Origin: CAZYTM01 sp964649725
Lineage (GTDB): Bacteria; Desulfobacterota; Desulfuromonadia; Geobacterales; Geobacteraceae
Direction: 5' to 3'
Length of the DNA: 64,000 bases
Assembly (NCBI GenBank): GCA_964649725.1
Contig: CAZYTM010000001.1
Coordinates: 1-64,000, forward strand
Part shown: one piece after another, positions 35,211 through 44,130 of the stretch
How positions within the stretch are numbered: position 1 is the stretch's first letter
Layout: every line of letters starts with the position of its first letter
Made by a program: the position numbers and the translations under genes
Notes under the pieces: generated by a model
The model's input: only the letters and a program-made list of their open reading frames with translations
What the model was told of the DNA's origin: nothing
Database searches by the model: none

Positions 35211-38200
35211 CTACCAGCTGGTAATGCCGGCGGCCCGACGGAGAATGACAATGGCATCGCCGCTATTGAGTAACCCGTCCGGTGCCGGCACTCCGCCCGA
35301 AAGGGGCGCCACATCGGCAATCACCAGCTGGCTCGGAGTAGGGGTCGCGAGTCCGACCACCATCTGCAGTGCCAGCAGGGCATCGGCCAGGTCGACCTTG
35401 CCATCACCATTCACGTCACCCCCCTGAATACCGGTGCCGGTCAGGGTGACAACGTGGGATGGGGTATCCATGGCATCGGAGAGGATCGTCATGCTGGCAC
35501 TCCGGCTCCCTGTAGCTGCAGCTCTGAAGGTGTGGTTGAGGGTACAGCTGACCCCTGGTAAAAGTGTGGTCGGCAGGGTGCCACAGCTCCCGCCGGCTAT
35601 GGGACTGAACTCTGCGCCAGCCACTGTTGCTGACTGCAGAGTCAACGGCAGATTGCCGCTGTTGTTCAGGGTGACTGACTGGGCCGCTGAGGTAGCACCA
35701 ACGACCGACGCCGGAAAGGAGCTTGCAGTAGTGACCAGCTGTGGCCCTATCTTGATGATCTGGGCCGCACTCGGAATTGCGTTGGCAAAGAGGGCCAGCC
35801 GGTAATAACCGGAACCGCCGATGAATGATGCCAGATCCCCGGTGGTGAATGAAGTAGCTGACCAGGAGGAGATCAGGTCGGATGGGGCAAATGAGGTGAG
35901 GCCATTGTCGAGCTTTTGAACCTGCAACAGTGGAATGGCCGTGGAAGAGCTGCTGCTCACCCCGCTCGAACCTTCGCCCACCCCGGTAAAACCGCTGCCG
36001 GTCAGGTTGAGTCGCGGTGGACCTGGAGTTACAGAGTTCACCGCCGTTATGGCAGGTCGCGGATCGACCGGGGCGATGCTGAAGCCTAACCCTGGGTCGA
36101 AGATTTCGGCACTGCTGGTCGCTCCGTAGGAAAAGGTGACATTATTGATCTCTCCTCCCAGCAGTAGCACCCTACCATCGGGGAGGAGCGCCGAGGCGAA
36201 ATTCCCCCGGCCGGAATTCATCTGCGGGGCGTTACTGAACGGGGCAGCGGTTGTCTCTGGATCGTAAAACTCCATGGAATTAAGTGCCGGGCCGCTTATG
36301 ATACCGCCGACCAGCAGTACACGACCGGACTGGAGCAGCGTTGCCGTATGGCCAGCACGACTGACGCTCATCCCGCCGGCCAGATCGTAGGTATTATTTT
36401 GCGGGTTAAAGATATCGACAGTGGTTGTGCCGCTCCCATCACCGCCGACCAGCAGCACTCTACCATCCGGGAGAGTAGTGGCGGTGTGCCTGGCACGAGT
36501 ATAATTCATCGTGGTAATGGTGCTGAAGACCGCTGTCGTCGGGTCGAAGAGCTCTGTCTCAAACCTGGAAGAACTGCCGGGGATGGAATAGCCGCCGGCC
36601 AGGAGCACCTTGCCGTTCTTCAGCAGGGTAGCGGTATGGTTGGAGCGGTTAAAGCCCATCGGGGTCGCAACATCAGTAAAGGAATCGGTGCCGGGATCGT
36701 ACAGTACTGCAGAACTTACCGATGTACCAGCGGCTGTCTGCCCGCCGGCCAGCAGCACCTTGCCGTTAGGGAGGAGGGTGGCGGTATGGTAGTAACGGCC
36801 GCTCGACATCGAACCTGCAGTCGGAGTGAAGGTCCTGGCAACCAGATCATAAAGTTCGGCGCTGGCACTTTCGGCAGTGCCGTCAAAACCGCCGGCCAGC
36901 AGTACCTTGCCGTTCTTCAACAGCGTTGCAGTCAGTCCGTGGCGGCTGACATTCATCGGCCCTACAGTGGTATAGAGGCCGGTAGCCGGGTCGAACAGTT
37001 CGGCGCTGTTCAGCGGCGCTTTCGCCCCGGTAGTTATGTTGGTGTAGACTGCACCCCCGGCGATCAGGATCGTGCTGTCGGGCAGGGTGGTGGCGGCAAA
37101 GTCGAATCTGGAGGTGGACATGGCCGCAGCAGATGTGACTGACGGCGTCCGCAGGTCAATGAGATTTGCTGTGGAGACCTGGGAGTAGTTACTCGCCTGG
37201 GGCATCGGCGAACCGCCGGCAATGAGGACCTTACCGCTCGGCAGCAGGGTGGCGGTATGTGACTGCACGGCAGTAGTAAGCGGTCCGGCGGTGGAGAAGT
37301 TATTCAGGGCCGGGTTGAATATCTCATTGGTCGCTGTCGGGGTGCCGAAAAATGGCGAACTGCTGGACTGCACCCCACCGCTCAGCATCACCCGGCCGTT
37401 GGTGAGCAGGGTAGCACTATGCATCGCCCGCTTGGTCGGCAGAATAATATCAGAGCCGAAACTGCCGCTCCCGCCGCCGCCGGCCGGGTCGAAAATCTCC
37501 AGATTTATCGCCAGGTCATTGGGTGGCGCCGAACCGCTGAAGCCTGCAGCTATAACGACTCGGCCGTCAGTCAACACGGTAGCGGTATGCCCAGCCCTGG
37601 CAGCAGTCATATTGTTGAAGGTAGCCACGAAGGTGCCGGTGGCCGGGTTGTAGAGTTCGGCTGTATTAACCGCCGAACCGGTACTGAAACCACCGGTGAT
37701 AAGCACCCGGCCATCTTTCAGCCGGGCGGCGGCATGGCGCGCTCTGGCGGTACCAAGATTGCCGGTGTTGCTGAACAGCCCGGTGTTCGGGTCGTAGAGC
37801 TCGGCATAGACCAGCGCCCCACCGAGGGAAGGGTTGCCGCCACCGGTTATCAGTACCCGGCCGTCGGCAAGGAGGGTGGCAGTATGCTCGTAGCGGGCGT
37901 AGTTCATCGAGCCGGTGGGGGTGAAACTCTTGCTGTTCGGGTCATAAAGCTGGGCCTCGGCAACCGGCAGACTGCTCACTTTAGACTTGCCACCGGCGAT
38001 CAATATCTTCCCGTTCGGCAGCGCCGTAGCGCTATGCCCTGCCACCCCGAGACCTCCTACATTCACCAGCGCCCCACTCGGTGGGGACAACAGGGTGGAC
38101 TGACCGGTGCCTGGATTGTACAACTCGGCACTGGGGGTGGCGGTACTGCCGTTGGAAAAGCCGCCGGCTATCAACACCTGCCCGTCCTGAAGCAGGGTGG

Positions 38201-38387
38201 CAGTATGGTCCTGACGGGGGGCTACAATGTTGAAGGAGAAGGCTGCCTGCAGTATCTGCCCGGAAAAGCAGATGACTATCATTACCAGCAGCAGCAGGAG
38301 ACGGTCCCAGTTGCTGCGCAACAGATATATTAACCCTCTGCCAGCTTTACTCTCGTTATTGTTATTTTTCTCGTTTATGGCTCGCAT
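35211..38387 (-). CDS. Secreted protein with 14 kelch-type motifs and C-terminal dockerin-like domain
   Basis: A 1058-residue exported protein. N-terminal membrane/signal segment at ~29-48. I count 14 copies of the motif HTATLL-x-DG-x-VL-x-AGG between residues ~60 and ~765, matching two seven-bladed propellers. An IPT/Ig-like and an ASPM/HYDIN-like module (SVTLNNSGNLPLTL) follow. The last ~70 residues hold two EF-hand-like loops (GDVNGDGKVDLADAL, DGLLNSGDAIVIL) ending in GITSW, closely like the end of the NHL protein at 4617-7376. GAGGAG precedes the ATG. Likely cell-surface adhesion or scaffolding; no catalytic function is visible. Confidence 0.88.
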   Translation of the reverse strand: MRAINEKNNNNESKAGRGLIYLLRSNWDRLLLLLVMIVICFSGQILQAAFSFNIVAPRQDHTATLLQDGQVLIAGGFSNGSTATPSAELYNPGTGQSTLLSPPSGALVNVGGLGVAGHSATALPNGKILIAGGKSKVSSLPVAEAQLYDPNSKSFTPTGSMNYARYEHTATLLADGRVLITGGGNPSLGGALVYAELYDPNTGLFSNTGNLGTARARHAAARLKDGRVLITGGFSTGSAVNTAELYNPATGTFVATFNNMTAARAGHTATVLTDGRVVIAAGFSGSAPPNDLAINLEIFDPAGGGGSGSFGSDIILPTKRAMHSATLLTNGRVMLSGGVQSSSSPFFGTPTATNEIFNPALNNFSTAGPLTTAVQSHTATLLPSGKVLIAGGSPMPQASNYSQVSTANLIDLRTPSVTSAAAMSTSRFDFAATTLPDSTILIAGGAVYTNITTGAKAPLNSAELFDPATGLYTTVGPMNVSRHGLTATLLKNGKVLLAGGFDGTAESASAELYDLVARTFTPTAGSMSSGRYYHTATLLPNGKVLLAGGQTAAGTSVSSAVLYDPGTDSFTDVATPMGFNRSNHTATLLKNGKVLLAGGYSIPGSSSRFETELFDPTTAVFSTITTMNYTRARHTATTLPDGRVLLVGGDGSGTTTVDIFNPQNNTYDLAGGMSVSRAGHTATLLQSGRVLLVGGIISGPALNSMEFYDPETTAAPFSNAPQMNSGRGNFASALLPDGRVLLLGGEINNVTFSYGATSSAEIFDPGLGFSIAPVDPRPAITAVNSVTPGPPRLNLTGSGFTGVGEGSSGVSSSSSTAIPLLQVQKLDNGLTSFAPSDLISSWSATSFTTGDLASFIGGSGYYRLALFANAIPSAAQIIKIGPQLVTTASSFPASVVGATSAAQSVTLNNSGNLPLTLQSATVAGAEFSPIAGGSCGTLPTTLLPGVSCTLNHTFRAAATGSRSASMTILSDAMDTPSHVVTLTGTGIQGGDVNGDGKVDLADALLALQMVVGLATPTPSQLVIADVAPLSGGVPAPDGLLNSGDAIVILRRAAGITSW

Positions 38388-38431
38388 GATCCGCTCCTCT
38401 AGACATACCGCAGCAGGATTGATTTATAGAG

Positions 38432-39703
38432 CTACTGTGCCGTCAGGCTACCGGTCACTCCGCTGATGATCGCTCCATTCGTGTCAAAGGCGGCAAAGCC
38501 GCTGATCGGGAAACTGCTCGACTGCACCGTTGTCCCTGGCGCAACTTTCAGGGTCAGGGTGGCAAATTCGCCGCCACTGAATGGATTGCTGCTGATCAGG
38601 CTCAACCTGACGCTCCCTGGCTGTACGGGGCCGACAGCAGGATAGTAACGGGCCGCTATGCTGCTGCCGATCGGTGCCACACCAGACGGAACGATGTCGC
38701 TCGACGCAACTGCGCCGTTGGCATCGGCATTGACCGTAACACCAGCAGGCAGCATTATGGTCAACTCCACCCCGCTTAAGGTATTGCCGGTCGGCGCACC
38801 GACCGAAGAGAGCCGCAGCACTGTCGAACTAACCTGTTTGTATATGGCCCAGATGGATAGATGGCTGATGAGGAAATCTACCGAACCGTCGCCATTCACC
38901 ACCGCGTTCCCCTCCAGAGTCCATATCCCGCTGGCCGAATCATAGCTGTAGATGGCCACAGCAGAACCGGGAAGAGCTCCTGGGCCGGCGCTCATATTCA
39001 CCGCCAGTGGTGGATTGATGCTCTTTACTGAAGCGGAACCAGCCGTGATACTCATGTCCAGATAGGCGGCCAGCGTCCGACCGCTCGGAGCTGTTGCCAC
39101 GGCAGCAGTCGGCAGCGTGGCAACATCGCTGGAAAAGGAGGAGGTTGCAGTCAGCGAGCCGACAATCGGCTGGCCACTGGCATCGGTCAGAGTGGTGCCT
39201 GCCGGTATGGAGACTTTCGCCGCGGCCGAAGCGAGTGCCTGCGGCGCAGTGGTCCGGCCACTGGCATCGGTAGTCACCGTAATAGTGGCGACGGAACCGG
39301 ACATGGTTATGGAGAGGGCGACTGCTGTACCGTTCAGGTCAGCATAGGTCTGGCCACGAAACAGCACTGAACCGCCACTATCCCGCGCCTCGACGGAAAA
39401 AAGCCGGTTGATGCCGACAGGCACGTCAAAACTCTCGGCAATTGCTGTCTGGCCGGCCACCAGGACTCCCCTGTTGATGGTAGTAATATCAGCGGCGCTG
39501 ATGGTAAAGACCAGGGAAGCAACATTGGCCGGAATTGCCGCCATCGCCTTGGCGGTCCGGCTGCCGCCGACATTGACGGTTACGCTGCTGGTCCCACTCT
39601 GGCCGGTGACACCGCTGCAAGCGGCCAGTACCACCAGCAGTAAAGATGCCAGCAATAACCTGCACAATCTTTCAGCCGTTGCTCCGGAAAGAAAATCTTT
39701 CAT
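38432..39703 (-). CDS. Surface lipoprotein with possible cohesin-like C-terminal domain
   Basis: A 423-residue lipoprotein: signal peptide with lipobox LAAC at about residues 26-29. The middle is rich in Ala/Ser/Thr beta-strand repeats (GSVATITVTTDASGRTT, ISHLSIWAIYKQ). The C-terminal ~130 residues (from VLRLSSVGAPTG, then GGEFATLTLKVAPG, to FDTNGAIISGVTGSLTA) have the rhythm of a cohesin-type fold, a possible partner for dockerins; this is weak, by eye only. It lies 44 bases before the kelch-dockerin gene and 41 after the FecR gene, in one operon. Function unknown. Confidence 0.78.
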   Translation of the reverse strand: MKDFLSGATAERLCRLLLASLLLVVLAACSGVTGQSGTSSVTVNVGGSRTAKAMAAIPANVASLVFTISAADITTINRGVLVAGQTAIAESFDVPVGINRLFSVEARDSGGSVLFRGQTYADLNGTAVALSITMSGSVATITVTTDASGRTTAPQALASAAAKVSIPAGTTLTDASGQPIVGSLTATSSFSSDVATLPTAAVATAPSGRTLAAYLDMSITAGSASVKSINPPLAVNMSAGPGALPGSAVAIYSYDSASGIWTLEGNAVVNGDGSVDFLISHLSIWAIYKQVSSTVLRLSSVGAPTGNTLSGVELTIMLPAGVTVNADANGAVASSDIVPSGVAPIGSSIAARYYPAVGPVQPGSVRLSLISSNPFSGGEFATLTLKVAPGTTVQSSSFPISGFAAFDTNGAIISGVTGSLTAQ

Positions 39704-39744
39704 CTTTCTGGCCCCCTTCTTATCAGCCGGACTTCAGGCTGTCG

Positions 39745-40704
39745 CTAATTGAAATTGACGTTGACCGTCACCGGTGTCGAACTGGTTGTCGGCCGTAACG
39801 GCGGCGGTGGCGGTGGCGGCAAAACTGTTACCGGCGGTGCTGTTATTATCTGCTGGATAGTAGGCAGATTGATGCTAGGCAGTATTATCCCGGTCGTCGT
39901 AAAGAGACTCCCCTGATTCAGGACTGTGACGTTAGAGAGGATAGAGCCGTCAAGCGTCGTACCTGAGGAAGCCCCGCCTGCCTGACCGCCGGGTGCTCCA
40001 CCCTGTTGACCCGGCACCTGCCCACCCTGGTCGCCGCTGGGAGGTGTCAGCCCTACCTGCAGACCCCTGATCTCCCTGTCAAGCGCCGGACGAGGCGGCG
40101 TTGGAGCGAACCTGCCGGTAATGGTCGTAATGGTGTTGGGCTGGAGGGTCACAAGTATTGTCGGCCGAGCCGGGTTATAGGAGGTGACCGTACCTATCCG
40201 TAATAGGACATTGGTCACCCCGCGGAAATAAGATGTGAACCAAAAGGTCCCCTTGACGCCGGTGACGCAGTTTGGGGTATGCAGTTCGAACTGGTCTAGC
40301 CCCTTCAGCTTTGGCGCCGCCTTGAAAGCGACCGGGTCGACCGTCACCTCCACCTTGCCACGGGAGAGCATGGCATGGGCCTGCTTCTTTGTCTTGCCCG
40401 ATCTGTATTCACCTATATCGAGCCTGCTCCCGGGTGCCATCTTCAGTAGTGAACCGTCCCGATAGCGGAGTTCGGCGTAACCGTTACTCTTGGTCCTGAC
40501 CACATCCCCGATATGAAGAGGGTTACCGGTCTTGGCCGGGATAGCCGGCAGAGAACCCTGGCGCAGTATGTCGACCTGGCCGTTGACCGATTTCAATTCG
40601 GCCAGCACTTCCTCGGCCACTACCGGGGCTACAGCGCCAAGGCCGAAGAGGGGCCAGAGCAGAGCCAGGCAGATGATGGCATAATAACTAGCAGCGCGTT
40701 TCAT
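39745..40704 (-). CDS. Secreted FecR-domain protein
   Basis: A 319-residue exported protein with signal peptide 1-30 (ending VVAEE). Residues ~40-170 form a FecR domain (VLAELKSVNGQVDILRQG, GDVVRTKSNGYAELRYRDGSLLKMAPGS). The C-terminal third is low complexity: a Gly/Gln-rich stretch and a run of eight prolines. FecR domains outside iron signalling are common in surface-assembly loci next to TPR-barrel proteins, as here: the TPR/outer-membrane gene ends 12 bases upstream. A role in assembly or sensing at the outer membrane is inference. Confidence 0.88.
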   Translation of the reverse strand: MKRAASYYAIICLALLWPLFGLGAVAPVVAEEVLAELKSVNGQVDILRQGSLPAIPAKTGNPLHIGDVVRTKSNGYAELRYRDGSLLKMAPGSRLDIGEYRSGKTKKQAHAMLSRGKVEVTVDPVAFKAAPKLKGLDQFELHTPNCVTGVKGTFWFTSYFRGVTNVLLRIGTVTSYNPARPTILVTLQPNTITTITGRFAPTPPRPALDREIRGLQVGLTPPSGDQGGQVPGQQGGAPGGQAGGASSGTTLDGSILSNVTVLNQGSLFTTTGIILPSINLPTIQQIITAPPVTVLPPPPPPPLRPTTSSTPVTVNVNFN

Positions 40705-40716
40705 TGATGCCCCCCC

Positions 40717-42207
40717 TTAGTAACGGTATTCGACGCCCAGCGACACCACGTTGCGCGAATAGTCGTAGATCGGAATATTTGATTTGGCGGAAGTATGATT
40801 GTACTGCAGGTTGAGGAAGAGCCGCTCGACCAGCTCCTGGTTCAGGGCTAAGGTGGCGGAATAGATCTTGTCGTTACGCTTCACCCCGTAGGCCGAGTGG
40901 ATAAAGCGGTAGTTCTGCCAGAGCCCTTCGCCGCCCAGGATCAGCTTCGTCCTGCTGGCCAACGGCAGCAGCAGTTCGCCGGTAAGGCGGCTGGCGATAT
41001 TGGCCCAGTTGTTCCCTTTGGCATCTTCGGATAATGCTTCATAGCGGAGGCTGAACATCCCCTTGTTGTCGGCGAAAAAGTGGATATAGCCGAGCAGGCC
41101 GCTGAACAGATCGGCATCACGGTTCTCATCGCTGCTTTGCGGCTCCTGGATAAACTCCTTGCGCAGATAACCGACCCCGATCTGGCCGAAATGGGTCGGC
41201 GAGAAGACCAGCGTCGCGGTCGGCTTGGCCGAAACTGTCATGAGATAGTTACTGGAATCTAGTACTATCTGTCCGGCGCTGACCGGCAGCGAAAAGTTTA
41301 CCGTCTGGCGCCGGTAGGAGGGGATCAGGGTCAGGGTCTGGCTGGTCTGGTTGAATTCGTTCAGTTCAAAATAGGCATTGTTGTAAATATTGTACTGGCC
41401 GCTGAACTGCAGCCGGCCGTTGAGCGGAGCATTATACTGAAGGAGCAGGTTCTGCACGAAGTTGTGATCGCGCCGCCCGGGGAACTGCAGCCCGGACACT
41501 GTCTCTGACGGTTCGAGGACCACATTGTCGTCATACTGGTAGCTGACACCGGCAAAAACCTGCAATTTCTTGAATCCTTCCCGGCTGAGCAGTTTCTTTT
41601 CGTAATCCCTAGCAAAGCCGGCCAGTTCGGAAGTCGGGTTGCTGGTTATGACCGCCTGCAGGCTCTTCAGCGCCTCGTCGGTCTGGTAGTCCTTTGCCTT
41701 GATTGCAGCGACCTGCAGGCTGGCCATCTGAGTAAAAGCCGGATTGGCCCTGATTGCCGCGTTATAGGCAACCACCGCCCCGTCATCATCGCCCTGCTTC
41801 TCCAGCAGAGACCCTTTCAGATAAGCAATATCAGCCGGCGCCACCTGCTCCTTCTCCCCCCAGGCGATCCATTTGGCTGCCTCGTCCAGCTCCTCGCGAC
41901 TGAGCAGTATTTCGACAAGGCTGATCACCCCCTCCTTGGCCGGCGGGGTCAGGGTCAGTGCAGTGCGCAGACTCTCTACTGCACTCTCCTCGTCGCCAAT
42001 CTGCTGTTGGGCAAGGCCGAGATAAAGGGCAGGCAGCGCCTGAGCCGGCTCCCTGCTCCGGAACTTCTGCAAGATATCGACCGCTTCCTCATAGTTCCCT
42101 TGCTGGAACTCACTTATTCCAGCAGCAAGCTGCGCATCTTCCCCCCAGGCCGTTCCGGCAATCCCGCCCAGCAGCAACAGCATGACAGCCAGCAGCAATC
42201 TCTGCAT
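40717..42207 (-). CDS. TPR plus outer-membrane beta-barrel protein
   Basis: About 496 residues from the ATG at 42205-42207 (GGGGGG site upstream). Signal peptide ends near AWGED. Residues ~25-215 hold TPR-like helical repeats (GNYEEAVDILQKF, LPALYLGLAQQQIGDEESAVESL). From ~225 on, alternating amphipathic strands form a beta-barrel (QVFAGVSYQYDDNVVLEP ... VVSLGVEYRY), ending in an aromatic residue as outer-membrane proteins do. The layout matches the surface-lipoprotein assembly modulator (Slam/DUF560) group. First gene of the four-gene operon that includes a lipoprotein and the kelch protein, which it might export. Confidence 0.85.
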   Translation of the reverse strand: MQRLLLAVMLLLLGGIAGTAWGEDAQLAAGISEFQQGNYEEAVDILQKFRSREPAQALPALYLGLAQQQIGDEESAVESLRTALTLTPPAKEGVISLVEILLSREELDEAAKWIAWGEKEQVAPADIAYLKGSLLEKQGDDDGAVVAYNAAIRANPAFTQMASLQVAAIKAKDYQTDEALKSLQAVITSNPTSELAGFARDYEKKLLSREGFKKLQVFAGVSYQYDDNVVLEPSETVSGLQFPGRRDHNFVQNLLLQYNAPLNGRLQFSGQYNIYNNAYFELNEFNQTSQTLTLIPSYRRQTVNFSLPVSAGQIVLDSSNYLMTVSAKPTATLVFSPTHFGQIGVGYLRKEFIQEPQSSDENRDADLFSGLLGYIHFFADNKGMFSLRYEALSEDAKGNNWANIASRLTGELLLPLASRTKLILGGEGLWQNYRFIHSAYGVKRNDKIYSATLALNQELVERLFLNLQYNHTSAKSNIPIYDYSRNVVSLGVEYRY

Positions 42208-42434
42208 ATACCCCCCCTGCCTTAAAATTCCGCGCACTCTATTTAATTGACCCGAAACCAGGTAATTCCATTTAATTTAACAGGGGAATATCATACTCCA
42301 TTTTGTCCTGTTATGCGTATATTTTTTTTACCAAAAAGTAAGATTTTAACCGACAATAGTGCCCTCCAATTAATTGTCTGTAATAATTATAGCGAAACCC
42401 CCTGACAATCTTTGCCTTTCATTTTTGACCAGTC

Positions 42435-42450
42435 TGGTTTATATATTGCT
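42435..42450 (+). promoter_or_regulatory. Candidate sigma-54 promoter
   Basis: TGGTTT-ATATA-TTGCT has GG at 42436-42437 and GC at 42448-42449 with a 10-base spacer, and a perfect -12 half. The -24 half matches only in TGG. The start would be near 42461, 18 bases before the ATG of the zinc-ribbon gene. Confidence 0.45.
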
Positions 42451-42478
42451 GGCACTGTCATAAAGATCAGGAGTAAGC

Positions 42479-42856
42479 ATGGCCAAAGGATTTAACGCTA
42501 ACAGGGAGCGGCAGGAAGCAATCAGCAACTTCGGCAAGAGCCTGGCCAAACGGGCCGGCTTTGCCTGTGAATGGTGTGGCGGCAAGGAAGAGCTGCGCAC
42601 CTGGGATTATCGCCCGGACAGGGAACCTGACGAAAACACCCTGGCACTCCTTTGCGGCAGTTGCCGGGAACTTGCCGGGGGCAGAACAGCCGACCTGAAC
42701 CAGCTCCGCTCGATCCGTAACGCCCTCTGGAGCAACATCCCGGCAGTCGCCGAAGGGGCGGCACAGGTCATGTCACGCTCTCGGGAGCCGTGGATACGTG
42801 AAGCGATCGAAGAGAGTTTCATCGCGGAAGAGGTAAAACGTGACCTGCTCGACTGA
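42479..42856 (+). CDS. Zinc-ribbon protein (PhnA/HNH-like)
   Basis: A 125-residue soluble protein. Residues ~25-65 form a four-cysteine zinc site, CEWCGGKEELRTWD ... LLCGSCRE, like the N-terminal zinc ribbon of PhnA/YjdM proteins and HNH-type proteins. The catalytic HNH histidines are not evident, so nuclease activity is doubtful. The C-terminal half is helical. AGGAG precedes the ATG. Its end overlaps the next gene by 17 bases. Function unknown. Confidence 0.8.
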   Translation: MAKGFNANRERQEAISNFGKSLAKRAGFACEWCGGKEELRTWDYRPDREPDENTLALLCGSCRELAGGRTADLNQLRSIRNALWSNIPAVAEGAAQVMSRSREPWIREAIEESFIAEEVKRDLLD

Positions 42857-43544
42857 ATTTAGCAAGCAATCCCCCATTGTTATTGCGGCCAAATGCGCCC
42901 CTGACCGGCAGCTTCTGTCCGCCATCCAGCAGGCCGGACTGACCGCGGTTGAGCTCTTTATCTCCCCCGGGATGTTGAGCGAGCCGGATAAGATTGCCCG
43001 ACTCTGCCGCGAATTCCCCTTCCGTTATGCCCTGCATGCTCCGAATAACGGCCATCTCCCCGGGCCACTGGCAGAATTTGCCGCTGCCGTTGCAGCAGAA
43101 GTGGTCGTTTTCCACAACAACTTCTGGGAAGATGAGTGGCCGGAGATAATCGCCGCCTTTGCCGGACTGCCGACCAGACTCTGTCTGGAGAACATCAGTT
43201 CGGTCCATGAACCGGTCAAATTCATGCGCCGCTACGGAATGGGACGTTGTCTCGACCTGGAGCATACAATCATGGAGTGCGGCGGCTGTTTCGAGGAGGA
43301 GTTCATCCGTTTGATGCGGGAGGCATCCCATATCCATATGACCGGATATACCAACGGTTCGGAAAACTGGCATAGCCATATCTATCACGCTCCGGAGCAG
43401 TCTGCGCATTTTCTCGACCTGCTGCTGCAGTCAGGCTATCGCGGGATGGTAGTCTCCGAAGCGCGTACTGCCCAGCAATCGTATCCTGAATTCAAAGCTT
43501 TGCACGACTTCTTCGCTCTTTGGCAGAGCGGGAAAATGGATTGA
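42840..43544 (+). CDS. Xylose-isomerase-like TIM-barrel protein (sugar phosphate isomerase/epimerase family)
   Basis: A 234-residue cytosolic protein starting at the GTG at 42840 (AGAGG upstream), overlapping the previous gene by 17 bases. It has the AP-endonuclease-2-like TIM-barrel features: FRYALHAPNNGHLPG, VVFHNNFW, LCLENISSVHEPV, CLDLEHTIMECG and SHIHMTGY, giving His/Glu/Asp metal ligands. The family isomerises sugars or related compounds; the substrate cannot be told. Translational coupling with the zinc-ribbon gene suggests joint function. Confidence 0.82.
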   Translation: MTCSTEFSKQSPIVIAAKCAPDRQLLSAIQQAGLTAVELFISPGMLSEPDKIARLCREFPFRYALHAPNNGHLPGPLAEFAAAVAAEVVVFHNNFWEDEWPEIIAAFAGLPTRLCLENISSVHEPVKFMRRYGMGRCLDLEHTIMECGGCFEEEFIRLMREASHIHMTGYTNGSENWHSHIYHAPEQSAHFLDLLLQSGYRGMVVSEARTAQQSYPEFKALHDFFALWQSGKMD

Positions 43545-43597
43545 CTACATGATAACCGTGTGGTACAGCAAGGTATATATGCGAAGGGAGAAGAGCC

Positions 43598-44125
43598 ATG
43601 ACACTGGATGATTTCTGTACCGAACTGGAAGCAAAGATGGCAGGGAAATCGGGGCAGGATTTACTGGAGCAGGCTGTAGCCGGTCTCTGCCAGGTCTTTA
43701 CGGTCAAACCTGAAGAAGTGGCTATCTTCCTCTATGATCAGGGGCAGGAGATCCTTGAGTTTGCCTGGCCGGCCAGACTGCGCCCCGCCGGCTCTATCCC
43801 GCTCTCTTCCCAGAATTCACTGGTGGCCAGAACCGCCCATGACAAAAAGGGGACCCTTAACAACTCATTCGCCACAACTCCGCACGCTTCAATATTCGAA
43901 TTTGTAAAACTGGACCAGGAGCGGCTCAACTTCCCATTCCCGATCCAGAAGATCATGAGCGCCCCGCTCCTTGTAGATGGTGCTGTCACCGGTGTAATCC
44001 AGATCTCCCGCAAAGGAGAGAATACTGCCACTGCCGGCAAGGACTTTACCAGCAACGACCTGGCTGCTCTCAACCGTTTCTGCCAGGTTATCGCCCCTCA
44101 CTTATCCGTGAACCCCCTCCCCTGA
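43598..44125 (+). CDS. GAF-domain protein
   Basis: A 175-residue single-domain GAF protein with no output domain. The family-typical segments are VAIFLYDQGQEILEFAWP, GSIPLSSQNSLVART and MSAPLLVDGAVTGVIQISRKG. It might bind a small ligand or cyclic nucleotide. GGGAGAAGAG lies upstream of the ATG. It ends 5 bases before the stop of the convergent M23 gene. Confidence 0.85.
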   Translation: MTLDDFCTELEAKMAGKSGQDLLEQAVAGLCQVFTVKPEEVAIFLYDQGQEILEFAWPARLRPAGSIPLSSQNSLVARTAHDKKGTLNNSFATTPHASIFEFVKLDQERLNFPFPIQKIMSAPLLVDGAVTGVIQISRKGENTATAGKDFTSNDLAALNRFCQVIAPHLSVNPLP

Positions 44126-44130
44126 GAGTG

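Noticed and set aside
37419..38333. 304-codon open frame on the plus strand
   Set aside because: Opposite the repetitive kelch gene; arises from its repeat codons.
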